From NCBI RefSeq assembly GCF_015475875.1, contig NZ_JADKYM010000003.1, positions 134,817 through 198,816 of the forward strand: a DNA stretch of 64,000 bases. The letters run 5' to 3'. This document shows, piece by piece, positions 54,086 to 62,498 of the stretch; the first letter of the stretch is position 1, and every line of letters starts with the position of its first letter. The notes under the pieces were generated by a model, which was given only the letters and a program-made list of their open reading frames with translations, did no database searches and was not told the DNA's origin. This stretch comes from Sphingopyxis solisilvae. GTDB lineage: Bacteria > Pseudomonadota > Alphaproteobacteria > Sphingomonadales > Sphingomonadaceae. Both the position numbers and the translations under genes were made by a program.

Positions 54086-55402
54086 CTATCCAGCGCCGAA
54101 CACGCGATCGAAAATCGTGTCGACATGCTTCATATGGTAACCGAGGTCGAAAAGTTCCGTGAGTTGCTCGGTCGACAGGCGCGCGGTGACGTCTTTGTCG
54201 GCCTTTAACAGTTCGAGCAGTGACAGCTGGCCGTCGCTTTCCCACACTTTCATCGCGTTGCGCTGCACCAGATGATAGCTGTCCTCGCGGCTGGCGCCCG
54301 CTTGGGTCAGCGCAAGCAACACCCGCTGCGAATGGACCAGGCCGCCCATGCGGTCGAGGTTCTTCTGCATCCGTTCGGGATAGACGAGCAATTTGTCAAT
54401 GACGCCGGTGAGCCGCGCGAGCGCGAAATCGAGCGTGATCGTCGCGTCGGGGCCGATGAAGCGTTCGACCGACGAATGGCTGATGTCGCGTTCGTGCCAC
54501 AGCGCGACATTTTCCATCGCTGGCGTGACCGCGCTACGCACCATGCGGGCGAGGCCGGTGAGATTTTCGGTGAGAATGGGGTTCCGCTTGTGCGGCATCG
54601 CCGATGACCCCTTTTGGCCGGGCGAGAAATATTCTTCGGCTTCCAGCACTTCGGTGCGCTGGAGGTGGCGCACCTCGACCGCGAGGCGTTCGATCGACGA
54701 AGCGATGACACCCAGCACGGCGAAGAACATCGCATGGCGGTCGCGCGGGATGACCTGGGTTGAGACGGGCTCGACCGACAGACCGAGCTTCGCCGCGACA
54801 TGCGCCTCGACACGCGGGTCGATGTTGGCAAAGGTGCCGACCGCGCCGGAGATCGCGCAGGTGGCAATCTCGGTGCGCGCGCCCTGAAGCCGCGCCTTGC
54901 AGCGCGAAAATTCGGCGTAGGCTTCGGCCAGTTTCAGCCCGAAGGTGACCGGCTCGGCGTGAATGCCGTGGCTGCGCCCGATCGTCGGAGTCAGCTTATG
55001 TTCGAAAGCACGGCGCTTGATCGCTTCGAGCAGCGAGTCGAGGTCGGTGAGGAGGATGTCGGCGGCCTGCGCCAGCTGGACCGCGAGGCAGGTGTCGAGC
55101 ACGTCCGAACTGGTCATGCCTTGGTGCATGAAGCGCGCTTCGTCGCCGACATTTTCTGCGACCCAGGTCAGGAAGGCGATGACGTCATGTTTCGTGACTG
55201 CCTCGATCGCGTCGATCGCGGCAACGTCGATCGCGGGATTCGTCGCCCACCAATCCCACAAGGCCTTGGCGGCTGATTGCGGAACGGTTCCGAGTTCGGC
55301 AAGCGCATCGGTCGCATGGGCTTCAATCTCGAACCAGATGCGAAACCGGTTTTCGGCCGACCAGATCGCGGTCATTTCCGGTCTGGCGTAACGCGGAACC
55401 AT
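54086..55402 (-). CDS. purB: Adenylosuccinate lyase
   Basis: Acts twice in purine synthesis (SAICAR to AICAR and adenylosuccinate to AMP). The 438-residue protein has the fumarase/aspartase-superfamily signature GSSAMPHKRNP near residues 268-278, MTSSDVLDT with the catalytic-site threonine/serines, and GRSHGIHAEPVT with the catalytic histidine. The ATG at 55402 is set by AAAGGAAATTCG immediately upstream; an in-frame extension of about 70 residues is Arg/Cys-rich noise. Confidence 0.96.
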   Translation of the reverse strand: MVPRYARPEMTAIWSAENRFRIWFEIEAHATDALAELGTVPQSAAKALWDWWATNPAIDVAAIDAIEAVTKHDVIAFLTWVAENVGDEARFMHQGMTSSDVLDTCLAVQLAQAADILLTDLDSLLEAIKRRAFEHKLTPTIGRSHGIHAEPVTFGLKLAEAYAEFSRCKARLQGARTEIATCAISGAVGTFANIDPRVEAHVAAKLGLSVEPVSTQVIPRDRHAMFFAVLGVIASSIERLAVEVRHLQRTEVLEAEEYFSPGQKGSSAMPHKRNPILTENLTGLARMVRSAVTPAMENVALWHERDISHSSVERFIGPDATITLDFALARLTGVIDKLLVYPERMQKNLDRMGGLVHSQRVLLALTQAGASREDSYHLVQRNAMKVWESDGQLSLLELLKADKDVTARLSTEQLTELFDLGYHMKHVDTIFDRVFGAG

Positions 55403-55482
55403 CGAATTTCCTTTCCGATTGCGGGCGGTCCGCCGCGGAATCGCAGCGCAACCGGGCCGGGGCGCCCCGTAGCAGGGACAAG

Positions 55483-55525
55483 GCGTTTCGCCAAATGCCG
55501 CCTGACGGCAACCATGGCGAAACGC
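55483..55525. promoter_or_regulatory. Nested hairpin in the purB / secreted-protein divergent region
   Basis: GCGTTTCGCC (55483-55492) pairs with GGCGAAACGC (55516-55525), and inside it TGCCG (55496-55500) pairs with CGGCA (55506-55510). It sits in the 201-base gap between divergent genes, 81 bases before purB and 79 before the secreted-protein gene. On the plus strand it runs into GGCGGGTTGTTTT. Its role, as terminator, operator or leader structure, is open. Confidence 0.5.
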
Positions 55526-55603
55526 GGCGGGTTGTTTTGATGCCCCATCCATCCAGCGACCGAACATGAAACGATCAAAGGTCGCCCCGAAAGGAGATTT
55601 CCA

Positions 55604-55906
55604 GTGTTGAAACATATGCTTCTGGTTGGCGCCGCAGCAATGAGCCTGCCCGCGATGGCGCAGACCACGCCGCCAACCGAACAGGAACCGGCGCCGACGA
55701 CGCAGTCGCCCACTAGTCCGGACGATGCGACGGCGCCGCCTCCCGCGCCCGACGGTGAGCCGGCCGAAGACTATGCGCCCGCGGGTGATGTGGCGCCGAC
55801 GGAGGACGGCTGGCCGGACGACACGGCGCCTTCAGCCGAACCCACCCCACCGACTGACGAACCTGCTTTGGAAACGGAGCCCACCCCCGGTTCGGAACCT
55901 GAATAA
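55604..55906 (+). CDS. Small secreted Pro/Glu-rich protein, paralogue of the next gene
   Basis: A 100-residue protein with a signal peptide cut after MSLPAMA, followed by a low-complexity acidic Pro/Thr/Glu/Asp-rich mature chain with no recognisable domain. The GTG start is set by AAAGGAG seven bases upstream. The first 20 residues are nearly the same as those of the EF-hand gene that follows 28 bases later, so the pair arose by tandem duplication; this copy lacks the EF-hand part. Confidence 0.7.
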   Translation: MLKHMLLVGAAAMSLPAMAQTTPPTEQEPAPTTQSPTSPDDATAPPPAPDGEPAEDYAPAGDVAPTEDGWPDDTAPSAEPTPPTDEPALETEPTPGSEPE

Positions 55907-55934
55907 CCCACCTAAACCCATCAGGAGATAAAAG

Positions 55935-56396
55935 ATGTTGAAGCAAATGCTTATGATTGGCGCCGCGGCTATGAGTTTTCCGGCACTGGCCCAGACCGCC
56001 GATCCCGCTACGGACCCGATGACGCCACCGACGGCCGCCGAGCCCGCGCCGATGCCCGAATCAACGATGCCGCCGTCGGAACCGATGCCCGACACCGCGA
56101 CCCCGCCCGCGGCAAGCGAGCCGGCCCCGACGAGCGCGGCGGCCAGCCCGACCCAGATCGCGCAAATCGTCGATCAGGAATTTCCCGCCTATGATGCCGA
56201 TGCCGACGGTAATCTCAACGAAGCCGAATTCGCCGCGTGGATGAAAAAGCTGCGCGTGGCGACCGACCCGAGCGTCGATCCCGAGTCGGCCGACGTGAAA
56301 TCGTGGATTGGCCAGGCTTTCGCCGCTGCCGATGCCGACAAGTCGGGCGGTGTCGACAAGGCCGAACTGACCGGGTTCCTTTCGCGCGGCGCCTGA
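55935..56396 (+). CDS. Secreted EF-hand domain protein
   Basis: A 153-residue periplasmic or secreted calcium-binding protein. Signal peptide (MLKQMLMIGAAAMSFPALAQ) is followed by a Pro/Ala/Thr-rich linker to about residue 72. Two EF-hand loops follow: DADADGNLNEAE near residues 85-96 and DADKSGGVDKAE near 134-145, each with Asp at positions 1, 3 and 5 and Glu at 12. AGGAGATAAAAG precedes the ATG. It is followed by a strong terminator. Confidence 0.88.
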   Translation: MLKQMLMIGAAAMSFPALAQTADPATDPMTPPTAAEPAPMPESTMPPSEPMPDTATPPAASEPAPTSAAASPTQIAQIVDQEFPAYDADADGNLNEAEFAAWMKKLRVATDPSVDPESADVKSWIGQAFAAADADKSGGVDKAELTGFLSRGA

Positions 56397-56416
56397 TCGG
56401 GTGACCCGCGGGGTGG

Positions 56417-56453
56417 TACAGCCGTCGGAGCGATCCGGCGGCTGTATCTTTTT
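56417..56453 (+). terminator. Rho-independent terminator after the EF-hand gene
   Basis: TACAGCCGTCGG (56417-56428) pairs with CCGGCGGCTGTA (56435-56446), 12 base pairs including one G-U, around loop AGCGAT, followed by TCTTTTT. It lies 21 bases after the EF-hand stop and just before the convergent radC end. Confidence 0.88.
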
Positions 56454-56458
56454 GCGCG

Positions 56459-57148
56459 CTACAAAAGTCCCATTGCGCGGAAGCTGCGCGTTTCGGTACC
56501 GCCAACAATGATATGGTCGTGGAGAGTGATGCCGAGCCGGCCTGCGGCATCGGCGATATCGCGTGTAATCGCGATATCCTGTCGGCTGGGTTCGGGGCTG
56601 CCACTGGGATGATTGTGGACGAGAATGATCGCCGATGCGCCGAGTTCCAGGGCGCGTTTGACGATCTCGCGCACATAAATCGCCGACTGGTCGATTGATC
56701 CCTCGCTGACCAGCTCGTCGCGGATCAGCATGTTGCGCGAATTGAGGTACAGGACGCGGACACGTTCTATATCGATCGGCGCCATATCGGCGCGCAGCCA
56801 GTCGAGCAGCGCGTCCCAGCTGGAAAGCAGAGGCTTGTCGCGAAATCCACCCTTCAGCAAACGCAGGCTGGTCGCCTGGACGATTTTGAGCGCGGCGATG
56901 CCCGTGTCGCCCAGCCCGTCGACCCGGCGCAGCGATTCGGGATCGGCACTGACCAGCTGTGCCAACGACCCGAACTCGCGCAACAGCGCCTTGGCCAGCG
57001 GCTTGGTGTCGCGGCGTGGAATTGCGAGTGCGAGCAGATATTCGACCAGTTCATAATCGGCCATCCCATCGGCGTCGCCACCGAGCAGGCGCCCGCGCAG
57101 CCGCGCGCGGTGACCCACATGATCGGGCGGCGAGGCGGGCGCATCCAT
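56459..57148 (-). CDS. radC: RadC/JAB-domain DNA repair-associated protein
   Basis: A 229-residue protein of the RadC (MPN/JAB1-like) family. The N-terminal helix-hairpin-helix region (YELVEYLLALAIPRRDTKPLAK, VDGLGDTGIAALK) suggests DNA binding, and the C-terminal metalloprotease-like motif HNHPSGSPEPSRQD near 170-183 is complete. Despite the name its biochemical role is uncertain. ATG at 57148 chosen as the first after the frame opens. Confidence 0.93.
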   Translation of the reverse strand: MDAPASPPDHVGHRARLRGRLLGGDADGMADYELVEYLLALAIPRRDTKPLAKALLREFGSLAQLVSADPESLRRVDGLGDTGIAALKIVQATSLRLLKGGFRDKPLLSSWDALLDWLRADMAPIDIERVRVLYLNSRNMLIRDELVSEGSIDQSAIYVREIVKRALELGASAIILVHNHPSGSPEPSRQDIAITRDIADAAGRLGITLHDHIIVGGTETRSFRAMGLL

Positions 57149-57314
57149 GGGTGCCAAATAACCGGCTTGTGAGCGCTACTCAACGGTCATAGGAACCGAA
57201 TGATGGCGATCCGGAGCAGTTTCTTGCAGCAAAGTAGGATGCGTAGCGTTGTTCCCCTGAGTTTCGCCAGATCAAGGGATCGAACAACGCCATGACGCCA
57301 CACGCGGTCCCGCG

Positions 57315-60300
57315 ATGAACGAGGGCGAGGATCCACCGCGACGGCGATGGCGGCGCCGGACGCTGTTGTTCAAGAAGCGCTGGATGACGGCAGGGGCCGT
57401 GGTCGTGGTCGTTGCCGGGGCGTGGATCGCCCGCGAACCGATCGCCGACCAGTTCATCGAGGGTGAACTCGACAATCTGGGCGTGCCGGCGCGCTATCAG
57501 ATCGACGCGATCGGCTTTCGATCGGAACGCCTGTCGAATCTGGTCATCGGCGACCCGGCGCGTCCCGACCTGGTGGCTAAAAAGGTCGAGCTGCTGTTGG
57601 GTTATGGCTGGTCCGGACCCTATGTCAGCGAGATTCGCGCCGAGGGCGTGCGGCTCTACGGGCGCGTGGTCGATGGGCGCCTGTCGCTCGGCGCGCTCGA
57701 CAAGTTTCGCGACCCGACCAGCACTGACCCCATTGCCTTGCCCGATGTCACAGTCCAGCTGCGCGACGCGCGCGCGCGCGTCGAAACCCCGTGGGGCAAC
57801 GTCGGCGCGGCCCTGAACGGGGGCGGCAATTTACGCCGCGACTTCACCGGCAAACTGGCGCTCGTGGCGCCCGAACTCGATGTGGCGGGGTGTCGCGGCG
57901 AAGAGGTCAGTTTCTATGGTACGCTGCTGGTCCGGAACGTGCGCCCGCAGTTGGTCGGCCCGCTGCGCGGTCGGAGCATGGCCTGCCATGACGCGGGCTT
58001 TTCGGCGGCATCGCCGCAAATCGCCCTCGACGTATCGCTGGCCGAAGATCTGCAAAGCTGGAAAGGCGAGGCTGACGCCAGCATTGCGCAGTTGGTGGCG
58101 GGGCCAGTGCAGGCCGAGCGTTTGGGCGTTCTGGCACGGCTTGATGGCACCACCGCTGCTACGAAGCTGGACGTAGGCGCCGATATGGCAAGGGTACGCG
58201 GCGCCGACTTCGCTGCCGAGACGGTGAGCATCGATGCCAAGGGGGTCGTGGGTCGATCAGCCCCGAAATTTGACGGCCAAGTCCGCTTCGCGCGCGCCAG
58301 CGGCAGCGCGGCGATGCGGCGCGCGCTGGTGGACAGCATGAGCGGCTTTGCGGAAACGCCGCTCGGGCCGATGGCGACAAAAGCCAGTGCGGCGCTCAGC
58401 CGGATGCTGGCCGATGTCGGCGGCAGCGCCGGTTTCGCGCTGGCTGGCGCAGGCGATTTGGCGCGCATCGACCTGATCGCGCCGCAACTGGCGAGCGCGA
58501 GCGGGGCGCGCTTTACCGGCAGCCCGGACAGCCGCATCAGCTATGTTTACGGAGCCGCGCAGCCCGCCGTTCTCGCCGCGGGCCGATGGAGTTTTGGCGG
58601 TGCCGACTTGCCAACGGGTTCGGTCAACCTCGATCGCCGCGGCGACGGGTCGATCACGGGATTTGCCAACCTCGATCCCTATCAGGCGGGCGGCGCACGG
58701 CTCGCACTAGCGCCGGTGCGCTTTTCGGGCGACCGCACCGGCCTGCTGCGCTTTGCGACGCGCGCCGAGTTGTCGGGGCCGTTGGCCGGTGGCCGAATCG
58801 AACGGCTGAGCGTCCCGCTGAACGGCTTTCTGACGCCGACCGGCGCGCTTGCGCTCGACGGCGGATGCAGCCGGGTGAGCGCGGGCGGCATCACCGCGTC
58901 GGGTTTCCAGCTTGGCCGCAGCGCGATCGACCTGTGCAGCCGTCCCGGAGCGCCGCTGCTCAGCGCGGGGCCGGGCGGGCTGCGCGGCTATATTCGCATC
59001 CCCGGCATCAATCTGCGCGGCACCAGTGGCCGTTCGCCGTTCGCGATGACGAGTGGCCCGGCGAATATCGACCTGACTTCGATGCGCTGGTCGCTCGCGC
59101 TCGCCGATTTCCGGCTGGGGGAGGGCGAGAGCTTCACTCGCTTCGGCGCCCGGACCATCGCCGGACGCGCTACCGCGCAGGGCATGGCCGGCGAGCTGGT
59201 TGGCGCCAGCGGCAAGATCGGCGCGGTACCGCTGAATATGAGCGAGATCGGGGGCGCATGGCGCTGGGTGGATGGCGCGCTGACGCTCGATGGCGGGCTT
59301 CTCCTGACGGACGCTGCGCCCGAGGCGCGCTTTGCCCCGCTGATCAGCAGCGATGCGACGCTGCGCTTTGCCGATGGGGTGATCGACGCCAAGGCAGGCT
59401 TCAACGAACGAACGACCGGCACGAAAGTCCTCGATACCGTCATTCGGCACCGGTTGGCCGATGGCAGCGGTTCAGCGGACTTGCTGGTCAAGGAACTGCG
59501 GTTCGACGAGCGGTTTCAGCCCGATCGGCTGACCAGCCTCGCGCTCGGCGTCGTCGCCAATGTACAGGGATCGGTCGTCGGCGACGGGCGCATCGAGTGG
59601 ACCGCCAATGGCGTAACCAGCCGCGGCACCTTTGCGACCGCCGACGCAAGCCTGGCCGCCGCGTTCGGGCCGGTGAGCGGACTGACCTCGACGCTGACCT
59701 TCGACGATTTGATCGGTCTGCGCTCGGCGCCCGGCCAGATCGCGCGGATCAAAGAAATCAATCCCGGCATCCCGGTGCTCGACGGCGAAATCGAATATCA
59801 GCTGCTCGGCGACAATCGCGTGCGGGTCGAGGGTGGCAGCTGGCCCTTTGCCGGGGGGCAATTGCTGCTCCACCCGACAACGCTCGATTTCGGGGCGGAC
59901 CAGACGCGGCGGTTGTCGTTCGACATTGTCGGGGTCGACGCCGCGGTGTTTCTGCAGAGCTTCGGGTTCGAGAATATCAATGCGACGGGCAAGTTCGACG
60001 GGACGTTGCCGGTCGAGTTCAGCGGCCTTGGCGGCCGCATCGTCGGCGGGCGCATCGATTCGCGCGAGGGCGGCGGGACGCTCGCCTATGTCGGCGAATT
60101 GTCGAACCGCAATCTCGGCGTGATCGCCAATTTTGCTTTTGGCGCGCTGCGCAGCCTGAAATATGACGATTTGACGATCATTTTGAACGGGGATCTTGAC
60201 GGCGAAATGGTGACCGATATCCGCTTTGGCGGCGTGGGGCAGGGGGAAGGGGCGGCGCGCAATTTCCTGACCAACCAGATTGCAAAGTTGCCGCTTGTCT

Positions 60301-60482
60301 TCAACGTCAAGATCACCGCGCCCTTCCGCCAGTTGCTCACCTCTGCGAAGGGATTTTATGACCCGTCTCTGCTGATCGAGCAGAATCTGCCCGCGCTGAT
60401 CCGCGCCCAGGAAGAAGCGGAGGCGGCGCGCAACCGTCCGAATCCAACCGTTCAGCCTCCAGAAAGCGAGCCTATGCGATGA
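57315..60482 (+). CDS. ydbH: YdbH-family intermembrane phospholipid transport protein
   Basis: A 1055-residue AsmA-like bridge protein. A cytoplasmic basic N-terminus (RRRWRRRTLLFKKRW) is followed by one inner-membrane helix near residues 25-40, then a long beta-rich periplasmic region of repeating groove-type strands (many DLRL/GA-type segments) expected to span toward the outer membrane and carry phospholipids. The C-terminal DctA-YdbH-type segment (TGKFDGTLPVEFSG, GEGAARNFLTNQ) fits. The following ynbE and ydbL match the E. coli operon, where YnbE completes the bridge at the outer membrane. Stop overlaps ynbE by four bases. Confidence 0.88.
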   Translation: MNEGEDPPRRRWRRRTLLFKKRWMTAGAVVVVVAGAWIAREPIADQFIEGELDNLGVPARYQIDAIGFRSERLSNLVIGDPARPDLVAKKVELLLGYGWSGPYVSEIRAEGVRLYGRVVDGRLSLGALDKFRDPTSTDPIALPDVTVQLRDARARVETPWGNVGAALNGGGNLRRDFTGKLALVAPELDVAGCRGEEVSFYGTLLVRNVRPQLVGPLRGRSMACHDAGFSAASPQIALDVSLAEDLQSWKGEADASIAQLVAGPVQAERLGVLARLDGTTAATKLDVGADMARVRGADFAAETVSIDAKGVVGRSAPKFDGQVRFARASGSAAMRRALVDSMSGFAETPLGPMATKASAALSRMLADVGGSAGFALAGAGDLARIDLIAPQLASASGARFTGSPDSRISYVYGAAQPAVLAAGRWSFGGADLPTGSVNLDRRGDGSITGFANLDPYQAGGARLALAPVRFSGDRTGLLRFATRAELSGPLAGGRIERLSVPLNGFLTPTGALALDGGCSRVSAGGITASGFQLGRSAIDLCSRPGAPLLSAGPGGLRGYIRIPGINLRGTSGRSPFAMTSGPANIDLTSMRWSLALADFRLGEGESFTRFGARTIAGRATAQGMAGELVGASGKIGAVPLNMSEIGGAWRWVDGALTLDGGLLLTDAAPEARFAPLISSDATLRFADGVIDAKAGFNERTTGTKVLDTVIRHRLADGSGSADLLVKELRFDERFQPDRLTSLALGVVANVQGSVVGDGRIEWTANGVTSRGTFATADASLAAAFGPVSGLTSTLTFDDLIGLRSAPGQIARIKEINPGIPVLDGEIEYQLLGDNRVRVEGGSWPFAGGQLLLHPTTLDFGADQTRRLSFDIVGVDAAVFLQSFGFENINATGKFDGTLPVEFSGLGGRIVGGRIDSREGGGTLAYVGELSNRNLGVIANFAFGALRSLKYDDLTIILNGDLDGEMVTDIRFGGVGQGEGAARNFLTNQIAKLPLVFNVKITAPFRQLLTSAKGFYDPSLLIEQNLPALIRAQEEAEAARNRPNPTVQPPESEPMR

Positions 60483-60694
60483 ACGAGAGCAAGAACCGAG
60501 CAAGGAGGCGTGCCATTATCGCTCGCAGTCTGGCGGTGATGACCTGCGCGGCGACCCTCGCGGCCTGTGTGCAGATCGACACCCCCGACAAGCCGATCGA
60601 GATCAACCTGAACATCAACATTCGTCAGGAAGTGGTGTACAGGCTGGATGGCGATGCCAAGAAGCTCATCGAGCAGAATAGCGAGATATTCTGA
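60479..60694 (+). CDS. ynbE: YnbE-family outer membrane lipoprotein
   Basis: A 71-residue lipoprotein. A Lys/Arg-rich start and hydrophobic segment lead to the lipobox TLAAC with Cys30. The mature part IEINLNINIRQEVVYRLD is the hallmark beta-strand stretch that, in E. coli, stacks with YdbH to bridge the envelope. Start overlaps ydbH by four bases and its stop overlaps ydbL by one (TGATG). Confidence 0.9.
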   Translation: MNESKNRARRRAIIARSLAVMTCAATLAACVQIDTPDKPIEINLNINIRQEVVYRLDGDAKKLIEQNSEIF

Positions 60695-61113
60695 TGACAG
60701 GGAATGACAAGATGCGTGTGAAAATGTGGAAACCGACCGGCCTGGCGCTGGCAGCCGTGGCCGCGACCGCCGCGATTGCGCTGGCCGTGCCGTCGGCGAT
60801 GGCGCAGCGCGACCCCGCCTATGCCGCAGCGCGGGCGGCGGGCCAGGTCGGCGAGCAGCCCGACGGCTATCTCGGCTTTGCGACGGCGCCGACCCCGGCA
60901 ATCCGCGCGCTGGTCGAGGATATCAACATCAAGCGCAAGGCCGCCTATACCGAGCGCGCGCAGGCGACCGGCAGCACGGTGCAGCAGTTTGCGTTCACCA
61001 GCGGTTGCAACCTGATCGCGAACACGAAGCCGGGGGAAAAATATCAGGCGCCCGACGGCCGCTGGCTGACGCGCGACAGCAGCCCGCCGGTGCGCAACCC
61101 CAGCTGTCCGTAA
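60694..61113 (+). CDS. ydbL: YdbL-family periplasmic protein (DUF1318)
   Basis: A 139-residue protein with a signal peptide (ALAAVAATAAIALAVPSAMAQ). The mature chain shows GQVGEQPDGYLGF, VEDINIKRKAAYTERA and FTSGCNLIANTKPGEKYQ, characteristic of YdbL/DUF1318. In E. coli YdbL modulates YnbE multimer formation. It ends the operon, with a strong terminator 38 bases after. Confidence 0.9.
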   Translation: MTGNDKMRVKMWKPTGLALAAVAATAAIALAVPSAMAQRDPAYAAARAAGQVGEQPDGYLGFATAPTPAIRALVEDINIKRKAAYTERAQATGSTVQQFAFTSGCNLIANTKPGEKYQAPDGRWLTRDSSPPVRNPSCP

Positions 61114-61150
61114 CGATCACCCAAGTTCAAGCGCGCCCGCGGGCGCGACA

Positions 61151-61184
61151 TGCCGCCGCGCTCCCTAAACGCGGCGGCATTTTT
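61151..61184 (+). terminator. Rho-independent terminator of the ydbH-ynbE-ydbL operon
   Basis: TGCCGCCGCG (61151-61160) and CGCGGCGGCA (61170-61179) are perfect ten-base arms around CTCCCTAAA, followed by TTTTT. Confidence 0.92.
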
Positions 61185-61203
61185 GTGCGCAGCACCACAA
61201 GCA

Positions 61204-61232
61204 TTGACTTAATCGGACGTCATTCCTAAACG
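61204..61232 (+). promoter_or_regulatory. Promoter of the atp F0 operon
   Basis: TTGACT (61204-61209), 17-base spacer, TAAACG (61227-61232). It follows the ydbL terminator and is the best sigma-70-like match before atpI, about 85 bases upstream of the expected leader's end. Confidence 0.6.
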
Positions 61233-61251
61233 GACCGCGCCTTAGGGGTCT

Positions 61252-61273
61252 CCCGATTTTTCGGGCCTTTTTT
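61252..61273 (+). terminator. Intrinsic-terminator-like hairpin in the atp leader
   Basis: CCCGA (61252-61256), loop TTTT, TCGGG (61261-61265), then CCTTTTTT. It lies downstream of the putative atp promoter and 51 bases before atpI, so it may act as an attenuator; alternatively it is a second stop for readthrough from ydbL with a start site further downstream. Confidence 0.6.
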
Positions 61274-61323
61274 CGCAGGCGGAATCGGGGCTTTCCGGTT
61301 CTGTTTCAGGAGGATGGCAGAAA

Positions 61324-61653
61324 ATGACGGAGAACGGCAGCGATCCGGAAGCAGCTTCAGAGGATTCGCGCCTGGTCTCGCTCACCGAGCGATTGGACCG
61401 GGCCGAAGCCGCAGAAGCGAAGCGGACCGCGGTGAACGCCGGACCGGAATCCGATGCCAATTACCGGCTCGGCAACCGCGTTCTGGCCGAGCTGCTGGGC
61501 GGGATCGGTGGTGGCGCGCTGGTCGGTTGGGTAATCGACCGGTTTGCCGGCACGGCCCCTTGGGGTCTGTTGGTGGTGCTGTTCCTTGGAATAGTGGTCG
61601 CCTTCAGGAACATATTTCGGATTGCGAACGCCCGGCCCACGAAGCCGGAATGA
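61324..61653 (+). CDS. atpI: ATP synthase protein I
   Basis: A 109-residue assembly factor for the F0 sector and c-ring. Charged N-terminus (about 50 residues) followed by two helices: VLAELLGGIGGGALVGWVID and WGLLVVLFLGIVVAFRNIF, the AtpI/AtpZ pattern with the intervening Gly-rich segment. AGGAGG lies ten bases before the ATG. First gene of the F0 operon. Confidence 0.93.
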   Translation: MTENGSDPEAASEDSRLVSLTERLDRAEAAEAKRTAVNAGPESDANYRLGNRVLAELLGGIGGGALVGWVIDRFAGTAPWGLLVVLFLGIVVAFRNIFRIANARPTKPE

Positions 61654-61676
61654 CTGGATTTTAGGCGAGGTATCGC

Positions 61677-62456
61677 GTGGCGGATCAAGGCAAAGTGGAC
61701 CCGATGCACCAGTTCGAGGTGCAGAAGATGTTCGACATGTTTCATGTCGGCAATCACGAGGTGGCTTTTACCACGAGCGCGATGTGGATGGTGATTGCGG
61801 GCCTACTGCTCTGGGTCTTCATGATCGGGGGAATGAAACGCCAGCTCGTTCCCGGCCGCTGGCAGGTCGCCGTCGAGGGCTTTACCGGTTTTATTTCGGG
61901 GATGATGAATGCGAATATCGGCCCCGAGGGCCGCAAGTACACGCCTTATGTCTTTTCGCTGTTCATGTTCATCCTGATGCTGAACGTGCTCGGCCTGATG
62001 CCGATCGGCCTGTTCGGGGCGCATCCCTTTACCGTGACGAGCCATTTCACAATCACCGGTGTGCTCGCGATCCTGAGCTTTGCGATCGTGCTGATTGTGG
62101 GTTTCTGGCGCCACGGCCTGCATTTCTTCTCGCTCTTTGTTCCGCACGGTACCCCGATCTGGCTAATGTGGCTGATCCCGGTGATCGAACTGGTGTCGTT
62201 CCTCGTCCGCCCGTTCAGCCTCGCGCTGCGGCTCTTCGTCGCGATGACGGCGGGGCACGTGTTGATGAAGGTGTTCGCCTCGTTTATCATCGACGGCCTT
62301 GCTGCCAGCCCAGCGATCGGAATTGGCGTCGGCATCCCCGCCATGGCACTGATGGTCGGAATCAGCGGCCTCGAGCTGCTGGTGGCAGGCATCCAAGCCT
62401 ATGTGTTCGCGCTGCTTACCTCGCTCTACCTGAACGACGCGATCAATCTGCACTGA
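61677..62456 (+). CDS. atpB: ATP synthase F0 subunit a
   Basis: A 259-residue inner-membrane subunit with the two proton half-channels. Five to six helices are visible; the essential Arg lies in FLVRPFSLALRLFVAM near residue 185, and the C-terminal helix has GISGLELLVAGIQAYVFALL with the conserved Glu/Gln pair. Starts at GTG 61677 after AGGCGAGG; an ATG at 61704 (MHQFEVQKMF) is possible but would drop part of the tail. Confidence 0.96.
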   Translation: MADQGKVDPMHQFEVQKMFDMFHVGNHEVAFTTSAMWMVIAGLLLWVFMIGGMKRQLVPGRWQVAVEGFTGFISGMMNANIGPEGRKYTPYVFSLFMFILMLNVLGLMPIGLFGAHPFTVTSHFTITGVLAILSFAIVLIVGFWRHGLHFFSLFVPHGTPIWLMWLIPVIELVSFLVRPFSLALRLFVAMTAGHVLMKVFASFIIDGLAASPAIGIGVGIPAMALMVGISGLELLVAGIQAYVFALLTSLYLNDAINLH

Positions 62457-62498
62457 TTTTTCAACTGTATAATCTACGTTTTTCCCAAGGAGTATAAA

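Noticed and set aside
57291..57317. A nine-codon micro-frame (MTPHAVPR) overlapping the ydbH start
   Set aside because: It ends in TGA overlapping the ydbH ATG, which could be a coupling peptide, but it has no Shine-Dalgarno and such short frames arise by chance.
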